Below, one piece after another: positions 6,634 through 10,934 of a stretch of 10,934 bases of DNA; positions within the stretch are counted from its first letter, which is position 1; each line of letters starts with the position of its first letter. The notes beneath the pieces were generated by a model. The model ran no database searches and was not told where the DNA came from. It saw only the letters and a program-made list of their open reading frames with translations. The stretch spans positions 1 through 10,934 of the forward strand of contig REEF01001043.1 in NCBI GenBank assembly GCA_007695205.1. Direction: 5' to 3'. The translations under genes were made by a program, and so were the position numbers. Source of the DNA: Planctomycetaceae bacterium (GTDB lineage: Bacteria > Planctomycetota > Planctomycetia > Pirellulales > Pirellulaceae).

Positions 6634-7590
6634 ATGGCTACGACTGATCCGAGTGGTCTGGACATCGATGTCAGCGATCTGTCATCCGAACGGGCGGCTG
6701 CCTGGTTTCGCCAGACGCCCGTCCGGAGGGATTTTTCCCGTCTGGATGATGCGGACTTCGGGACGTGGCCGGACGGATTTGAGCTTGCTGGGCGATGGCT
6801 GGGGCTGCGCGCCTATCATCGCGGGTGCTACCGAGGCGCAATCGCTGCTCGGATTCATCGGGATGGAACGGCCGACGTTTTACCGCCGTCCTGTCACGGG
6901 CGATTCGATCCGCAGTTGGCCACTGCGTTGTTGGAGCATGCAGCGACCCAATTGGGTGTTCGTCGCGTTCAACTGGCCATCAGCTATCTGCCCATCGATG
7001 CAACCGCGATCCATGCTTGCGCGCGATCGGTCCGATTTCAACGCACCGGGGATCTGCTGGTCCTGACCCGATCCGTTGGTGGCGACGATGTGTCGCCCCA
7101 GCTTGGAGATTGGACCTTCGAACCCTGTGCGTTGGGTGAGCGGGACGATTTGCCTGCCGTTCTCCAACGCACGCTGATCGGATCTCGGGATTTCCCGAAT
7201 CTTCCCCAAGTCGGCTCGATCCAAGCGATGCTGGAGCGATTCGCCGAGGTGGGTCTTGGCGACGACCGAATGTGGTATCTGGCTCGGTACCGCCGGAATC
7301 TGGCCGGATGCCTGTTGATGACAGCACGCGGGGATTGCCAGATTGGTGAGTTGCTGTACTTCGGATTGGTGCCCGAGTATCGGGGACGGGGTGGTGGCCG
7401 ATGCATGGTGCGGTATGCTCTGGATACTGCAGGGGATCGCGGGTTGCCCGCAGTGATTGCCGGCGTGGATGCTGAAAACGATCCGGCGATCGCTATTTAC
7501 GCCTCGATGGGCTTCGATCCGGTGTCCCGCCGCGGCGTATTCTTTCGCCGACTGGCGACGGGCGGAGACGTTAGTCCTTATGCCACTTGA
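6634..7590 (+). CDS. GNAT family N-acetyltransferase with two GNAT-like halves
   Basis: 318 residues. The C-terminal half (about 158-306) is a clear GNAT fold that would transfer an acyl group from acyl-CoA to an unknown amine. The acetyl-CoA pyrophosphate loop is VPEYRGRGGGR (246-256), followed by ENDPAIAIYASMGF (281-294) with the usual asparagine, tyrosine and glycine-phenylalanine. The N-terminal half (about 40-147) looks like a degenerate second GNAT copy: it ends in HACARSVRFQRTGDLLVL (127-144), resembling the end of a GNAT domain, but has no clear CoA loop. Two-domain GNATs such as mycothiol synthase have this layout, but I see no basis for that function. No Shine-Dalgarno precedes the ATG. 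It lies 13 nt after purC, so coupling or cotranscription is likely. Confidence 0.85.
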   Translation: MATTDPSGLDIDVSDLSSERAAAWFRQTPVRRDFSRLDDADFGTWPDGFELAGRWLGLRAYHRGCYRGAIAARIHRDGTADVLPPSCHGRFDPQLATALLEHAATQLGVRRVQLAISYLPIDATAIHACARSVRFQRTGDLLVLTRSVGGDDVSPQLGDWTFEPCALGERDDLPAVLQRTLIGSRDFPNLPQVGSIQAMLERFAEVGLGDDRMWYLARYRRNLAGCLLMTARGDCQIGELLYFGLVPEYRGRGGGRCMVRYALDTAGDRGLPAVIAGVDAENDPAIAIYASMGFDPVSRRGVFFRRLATGGDVSPYAT

Positions 7591-7782
7591 GTTTACGAAT
7601 CGACTTCCGGAGTCATTTGACCCGGTTTTGCGGCCTTGTCCGACATTTTTTCCACCAGGGTCGCAGCCGTTTTTTCTGCAGCGTGGCTTTCACGAACGGC
7701 CAAAAATGTTAAGATTTTTCGGTGGTAGAGCGGCCGATAGGGAACCGTTCGAGAAATTCTTCGCGGACCATGCAAGATCGAT

Positions 7783-7810
7783 TTGACAGCAGTGCTAGCA
7801 GACGTAAAAT
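7783..7810 (+). promoter_or_regulatory. dnaA promoter, near-consensus sigma-70 type
   Basis: A perfect -35 TTGACA (7783-7788) and a -10 TAAAAT (7805-7810, 5 of 6) are separated by 16 nt. It is the best promoter in the window. Transcription would start near 7817, giving an untranslated leader of about 170 nt before the dnaA GTG. Autoregulation by DnaA would be expected, but no clear DnaA box overlaps it. Confidence 0.65.
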
Positions 7811-7970
7811 CGGGGCTCTTCGCTGGTGGTTGAGCCAGCAGTTGCCGACCGGCGGTCGTGTCGGCAGGGTCGTTCAGAAGGAATCTCGTTACCATCCCCA
7901 TTGGTCGCCGGGGCAAGCTCGTGAGTGCTTGTCACCGAACGTTCCCAGTACGATGGTCGCGGTACGCGCA

Positions 7971-7977
7971 GAGGAAG
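7971..7977 (+). promoter_or_regulatory. Ribosome binding site of dnaA
   Basis: GAGGAAG stands 9 nt before the GTG at 7987. An in-frame TTG at 7981 would be only about 5 nt from GAGGA and is the second choice. The longer open reading back to 7858 lacks DnaA-like residues. Confidence 0.5.
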
Positions 7978-7986
7978 CGTTTGAAC

Positions 7987-9414
7987 GTGAGCAAAAGCGA
8001 TAAGGAAGTCGTTTCGGCCCTGCGAGCCGCCTTGGCCGAAAGCATCGGCACAGAGCGTTTCGAGTTGTGGTTCGGCGACGGCACACAGCTTGAGTTTCGC
8101 GACCGGACATGCTTGGTCCTGGCGCGAGACCAGTTTCTGATGGATCGCCTGCGGTGCATGTTCCGGCAAGACCTGGAAGAACTATGCACTGCCATCAGCG
8201 GCGCGGCGGCCACCGTCACCTTTCGGTTGAACGAACAGGTGAATGCCTCGGCTGCCCAAGGACGCCGCTCGCAGTCCCAAACCGCGAATCGATCGGGATC
8301 ATCCGCCCTTGCCCCAAGCACGTCGGCAGGTCAACCGGATCGGCAAGAAAGTGGCAATCGATCGATCCCTTCGGTGGGTCGCCGTCTGTTCACATTGGAA
8401 GACTACGTGGTCGGCCACACGAACCAAATGGCTTTCGCAGGGGCTCAGCAAGTGGTCCAGCGGCCGGGACGGATCACGCCCCTGTTCTTGTACGGGCCGC
8501 CGGGGATCGGCAAGACGCATTTGTTGGAGGGGATCGCCTCGGCCGCGCGCCGCCAACGCCGCTTGCGACGGGTGGTGATGTTGTCGTCCGAACAATTCAC
8601 CAGTTCGTTTCTCGAAGCGCTCCGCGGTTCGGGCTTGCCCAGTTTTCGGCGGAAGTACCGCGATGTCGAACTGCTGTTGATCGACGATCTGCAGTTCTTC
8701 AAAGGCAAAGCGGCGACGATCGTCGAATTGCTGCACACGGTCGATTCGCTGCTCCGCCAAGGCCGGCAGGTGGTTCTGAGCGCCGATCGATCTCCGTCGG
8801 AACTGGAAGCGCTGGGCGGCGAGTTGATCGGGCGAATCTCTAGCGGACTGGTCTGCAGTATCGATCCGGCCGATGAAACGACTCGATTGGGCATCGCGCG
8901 CCGGATGGCCGCCCAACATGAACGGCAGATTCCCGAACCGGTTCTGCAGTTGATCGCGGCTCAGGTCAGTGGCGATGCAAGGCTGATCGCCGGTGCACTG
9001 AACCGGTTGGTAGCGACTTCCGAGGCGTTGGGGCAAAAGATCGATCTTCGCTTGGCAGAAACGGCACTCAGCGATTTCTTCTGCATGACGCGGCGCGTGG
9101 TGCAACTGGAGGATATCCAGTCGGCCGTCTGCGACGTTTTCGGGATCGATGTCAAGAGCCTGCAATCGGGGCGAAAGTCGCGCGGGTTGAGTCAACCGCG
9201 GATGCTGGCCATGTGGCTGGCTCGAAAATACACCCGCGCGGCGTTCGTGGAAATCGGCGAGTATTTCGGCCGCCGCAGCCACAGCACGGTGATCTCCGCT
9301 CAAAAACAAGTCGAGACCTGGGTGGCCGATGGCCGGAAAATCCAACTGGGCTACGGCGATTGCGATGTCCGCGATGCCATCCGCCGCGTCGAGACGCGTC
9401 TGGGCGCCGGCTGA
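7987..9414 (+). CDS. dnaA: Chromosomal replication initiator protein DnaA
   Basis: Binds DnaA boxes at the origin, oligomerises with ATP and melts DNA to load the replicative helicase. 475 residues from the GTG at 7987. Domain I (about 5-80) includes the ELWF segment (26-29). A Ser/Gln/Ala-rich linker covers about 85-130. The AAA+ domain (about 135-350) carries Walker A GPPGIGKT (170-177), Walker B LLLIDDLQFF (229-238) and a box VII-like arginine, R283. Domain IV (about 370-475) is the helix-turn-helix: VEIGEYFGRRSHSTVISAQK (421-440). The loop reads GRRSHST where E. coli has GGRDHTT, so the DnaA-box contact aspartate and one threonine are both serine. Long upstream open frame residues are not DnaA-like. 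The gene has its own strong promoter and is not beside dnaN, gyrB or rpmH. Paralogues elsewhere in the genome cannot be excluded. Confidence 0.95.
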   Translation: MSKSDKEVVSALRAALAESIGTERFELWFGDGTQLEFRDRTCLVLARDQFLMDRLRCMFRQDLEELCTAISGAAATVTFRLNEQVNASAAQGRRSQSQTANRSGSSALAPSTSAGQPDRQESGNRSIPSVGRRLFTLEDYVVGHTNQMAFAGAQQVVQRPGRITPLFLYGPPGIGKTHLLEGIASAARRQRRLRRVVMLSSEQFTSSFLEALRGSGLPSFRRKYRDVELLLIDDLQFFKGKAATIVELLHTVDSLLRQGRQVVLSADRSPSELEALGGELIGRISSGLVCSIDPADETTRLGIARRMAAQHERQIPEPVLQLIAAQVSGDARLIAGALNRLVATSEALGQKIDLRLAETALSDFFCMTRRVVQLEDIQSAVCDVFGIDVKSLQSGRKSRGLSQPRMLAMWLARKYTRAAFVEIGEYFGRRSHSTVISAQKQVETWVADGRKIQLGYGDCDVRDAIRRVETRLGAG

Positions 9415-9657
9415 ACCGACGGCCGCCGATTCCGTGCCACGTCGCGCGGGGGTTAATGTTATAAATGAAGTCGCCCTGGCAATATTGAAAGGCAGAACCA
9501 CATGTGCCTTGGGGGCTTACGCCATGCCTGCACCTTGAAACGGCGACCGGATCACCAGCGACAATCCGGCCGTTCTTCGGAGAAGGCGGCACAAATCAGC
9601 ACGAACAGCTTGATTTCGGCAGTCCGCTATTGTAAATGTGGGGGTTAATATCCGGTA
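9415..9657 (+). other. Non-coding boundary between dnaA and the right-hand locus
   Basis: About 243 nt with no convincing gene and no clear terminator. The exact 10-bp word GGGGGTTAAT occurs at 9448-9457 and again at 9640-9649, just before the small gene. A -10-like TATAAA (9460-9465) has no matching -35. A 48-codon frame (9502-9648) has no family resemblance or ribosome binding site. A weak inverted repeat CCGGAT/ATCCGG lies near 9547-9569. The composition of the window changes across this stretch. Confidence 0.5.
9448..9649 (+). repeat. 10-bp direct repeat pair GGGGGTTAAT flanking the boundary segment
   Basis: Copies at 9448-9457 and 9640-9649 are identical over 10 bp, with 182 nt between them. 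Two bases further both have T, giving 11 of 12 matches. They flank the non-coding boundary. They could be remnants of a recombination or target site, or chance. Confidence 0.35.
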
Positions 9658-9870
9658 TTGTTCTTGGATTTCGAGTTTCCCGAAGACCTTCGGGCTTTTG
9701 CCGAAAACATGTTGAAGCACAGATGGACACCGATAAACACGGCTTGGCAAGACCGAGACTACGCGACCATTGTCGCCATAGCCGACAAGATCCCCAACAA
9801 CGTCCTGGAAGAAGACCCCAAACTGCTCATGTGGTACGACCAGGCAGTAACAAGAATGGGAGGGGAATGA
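9658..9870 (+). CDS. Small unrecognised protein upstream of the PHP-ATPase gene
   Basis: A 70-residue acidic-to-neutral frame from a TTG at 9658. An in-frame stop at 9646-9648 rules out a longer start. An ATG at 9709 would leave 53 residues. Neither start has a well-placed Shine-Dalgarno; G5 at 9640-9644 is 13 nt from the TTG. The sequence looks like a real folded helical protein: FEFPEDLRAFAENMLKHRW (5-23), then WQDRDYATIVAIADKIPN (30-47) and a short C-terminal helix. There is no signal peptide or membrane segment, and no family is recognised. It ends 1 nt before the PHP-ATPase ATG, so translation is probably coupled. It could be a regulator or partner of that ATPase, or the tail of a gene cut at the boundary. 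Confidence 0.55.
   Translation: MFLDFEFPEDLRAFAENMLKHRWTPINTAWQDRDYATIVAIADKIPNNVLEEDPKLLMWYDQAVTRMGGE
9858..9865 (+). promoter_or_regulatory. Strong ribosome binding site of the PHP-ATPase gene
   Basis: GGGAGGGG lies within the last codons of the small gene, 6 nt before the ATG at 9872. It supports both the ATPase start and translational coupling with the small gene. Confidence 0.7.
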
Positions 9871-9871
9871 A

Positions 9872-10934
9872 ATGACAGATAAATGGAATTTCCCCGGAAG
9901 CAAATGGTGGAAGTTTGATTTTCACACACATACTCCCAAGTCGGACGATTACGGCCGGGGTGATGAATTCTTCAAGAGCATCGAACTGGAGGAATGGCTC
10001 CAGAAAGCTATGGAATCCGGCATCGACTGTGTGGTGGTAACCGATCACAACTCGGGCGGCTGGATTGATGTATTGAAGGCAAAGAACAAGGAACTCCGAG
10101 ACCGCGACACGAAGCCCGGTTGGTACAGGGAACTGACCATTTTCCCGGGGGTTGAGATGACGGTTGCCAACAGCAGTAGCCGCGTTCATCTACTCGCGGT
10201 TTTTGACCCGAGTTGTGATAGCCAAAAGGTGACAGGTGTTTTGGGTTCATGCGGGATCACAGCCGGATATGGTGACGACCAGAACACATCCACGACTACG
10301 GGTTTTGTCGATACGGTTCGAAAGATTACCGAGGCAAAAGGGGTTGCCATTCCTGCTCACATCGACGGGTCAAAGGGATTGCTTGAGGGTATCACAGCCC
10401 TAACGCCTGAACTCGAAAAAAGCCTGAAAACTGTATCTGCTGCAGAATTCTGCGATCTTCACAAATTCGACAATGCGGAACCAACCTTGAAAAAGGCGGT
10501 TGACCGTCTGGCAAGAGTGGCTGGTTCTGACGCCCATAAACCAGACGATATCGGGAGGCATTTCAGTTGGCTCAAGATGAGCCGCCCGTCTATCGAGGGT
10601 TTGCGACTGGCATTGCTGGATCACGAGTTTTGCGTAAAGAACCAATCCGAAAACCCTAATCGCCTGCCTGATATCTTCTTGTCGAAGCTGACTATCAAGG
10701 CCATGCGCCACTGCGGCCGCATCAGTGGCCAACCATTCGTCATCCAGTTGCATCCGCATTTCAATTCAGTCATCGGCGGACGAGGAACCGGAAAATCCAC
10801 CATTCTTGAATCCATCCGTATCGTTTCTCGCCGAGATCAGAATCTGGCCACTGAAGCTCCCAGGGTAAAAGATGAACTGGATAAGTTCATGAAGCTGTCG
10901 CAGAATAAAGGCGTCATGCTGAATGATACGGAAA
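9872..10934 (+). CDS. PHP-domain phosphoesterase fused to P-loop ATPase (partial, runs off window)
   Basis: The first 354 residues of a longer protein; the frame is open at the right edge. The PHP domain covers about 14-270, and all the usual metal ligands are visible: H18 and H20 in FDFHTHT (15-21), D58-H59-N60 in VVVTDHNSG (54-62), E95 in FPGVEMT (91-97), H106, H163 in IPAHID (160-165), and D220/H222 in AGSDAHK (217-223). A P-loop ATPase then begins with Walker A GGRGTGKS (302-309) after HFNSVI, as in SMC/RecF-like ATPases. PHP domains cleave phosphoester bonds, so ATP-gated action on nucleic acid or a nucleotide is likely. I recall public annotation using the name TrlF family AAA-like ATPase for such proteins, but cannot confirm it. 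No signal peptide is present. Composition differs from the host genes, which points to acquisition and a defence-like role, by inference. Confidence 0.88.
   Translation, partial: MTDKWNFPGSKWWKFDFHTHTPKSDDYGRGDEFFKSIELEEWLQKAMESGIDCVVVTDHNSGGWIDVLKAKNKELRDRDTKPGWYRELTIFPGVEMTVANSSSRVHLLAVFDPSCDSQKVTGVLGSCGITAGYGDDQNTSTTTGFVDTVRKITEAKGVAIPAHIDGSKGLLEGITALTPELEKSLKTVSAAEFCDLHKFDNAEPTLKKAVDRLARVAGSDAHKPDDIGRHFSWLKMSRPSIEGLRLALLDHEFCVKNQSENPNRLPDIFLSKLTIKAMRHCGRISGQPFVIQLHPHFNSVIGGRGTGKSTILESIRIVSRRDQNLATEAPRVKDELDKFMKLSQNKGVMLNDTE

Larger units (their letters stand above)
7591..7986 (+). other. Non-coding region upstream of dnaA
   Basis: About 396 nt without a convincing gene. It holds two T6 tracts (7646-7651 and 7671-7676), a small AT-rich palindrome with arms AAAAAT (7702-7707) and ATTTTT (7714-7719), one weak DnaA-box-like word TTTTCCACC (7648-7656, 7 of 9 to TTATCCACA), the strong dnaA promoter and a leader of roughly 170 nt. 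No cluster of DnaA boxes is visible, so it does not look like oriC. I see no intrinsic terminator after the GNAT gene. Confidence 0.6.

Noticed and set aside
7593..7703. Small minus-strand frame of about 36 codons with a helix-like Ala/Lys/Glu-rich translation
   Set aside because: It starts only at TTG, lacks a ribosome binding site and matches no family I know. It is somewhat protein-like, so conservation in relatives would be worth checking.
7721..7760. tRNA-like D-arm (GGTGGTAGAGC) and T-loop-like GTTCGAG
   Set aside because: Only about 15 nt separate the two, too little for an anticodon arm, and no acceptor stem pairs around them.
7591..7986. Origin of replication beside dnaA
   Set aside because: Only one weak 7-of-9 DnaA-box-like word was found and there is no cluster of boxes with an AT-rich unwinding element.
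7858..7986. N-terminal extension of dnaA
   Set aside because: The 43 extra codons do not resemble DnaA domain I and no ribosome binding site precedes the GTG at 7858.
8299..9501. Minus-strand open frame of 400 codons
   Set aside because: It is the antisense shadow of dnaA and extends only into non-coding DNA; no family features.
9502..9648. 48-codon plus-strand frame before the small gene
   Set aside because: No ribosome binding site, low-complexity basic translation and no recognisable family; its stop is the one that limits the start of the small gene.
1..10934. CRISPR array, complete insertion sequence, rRNA genes
   Set aside because: No regularly spaced repeats, transposase-like protein or rRNA-like sequence was seen on either strand.

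Overview
The window reads as chromosomal DNA of a planctomycete, most likely a Pirellulales/Rhodopirellula-like bacterium. The reasons are a moderately GC-rich sequence very rich in the word GATCG, a divergent DnaA, and core genes scattered in an order typical of that phylum. This placement is inference from protein flavour and composition, not from a search. All genes up to about 9414 look like ordinary host genes. From about 9440 onward the composition changes and a probably acquired, defence-like locus begins and runs off the right edge.

Layout: (1) Positions 1-95 hold two tight palindromes just downstream of argS. (2) Positions 96-5504, minus strand, hold four co-directional genes. In transcription order they are a glycoside hydrolase family 10-like protein that seems to have lost both catalytic glutamates, an HD-domain phosphohydrolase of the SAMHD1/dGTPase-like type, the ribosome silencing factor RsfS, and arginyl-tRNA synthetase ArgS. 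Spacing is 26 nt, about 186 nt and 16 nt. (3) Positions 5505-5729 form a divergent intergenic region with weak promoter candidates both ways and a bulged hairpin. (4) Positions 5730-7590, plus strand, hold purC (SAICAR synthetase) and, 13 nt downstream, a tandem-GNAT acetyltransferase. (5) Positions 7591-7986 are non-coding and carry a near-consensus sigma-70-type promoter for dnaA. (6) Positions 7987-9414 hold dnaA. (7) Positions 9415-9657 are a non-coding boundary with a 10-bp direct repeat. (8) Positions 9658-9870 hold a small unrecognised gene, and 9872 to the window end holds the N-terminal part of a PHP-phosphoesterase/P-loop ATPase fusion, 1 nt apart and with a strong ribosome binding site.

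Functionally, the left block couples translation (RsfS, ArgS) to a nucleotide-hydrolysing HD enzyme. The middle block combines purine synthesis with replication initiation. The right block is the best candidate for something unusual: a two-gene small-protein plus PHP-ATPase cassette of the kind found in genome-defence neighbourhoods. Only 354 residues of the ATPase are visible, so its C-terminus and any further partners lie outside the window. No rRNA, tRNA, CRISPR array, complete insertion sequence or recognisable oriC was found.
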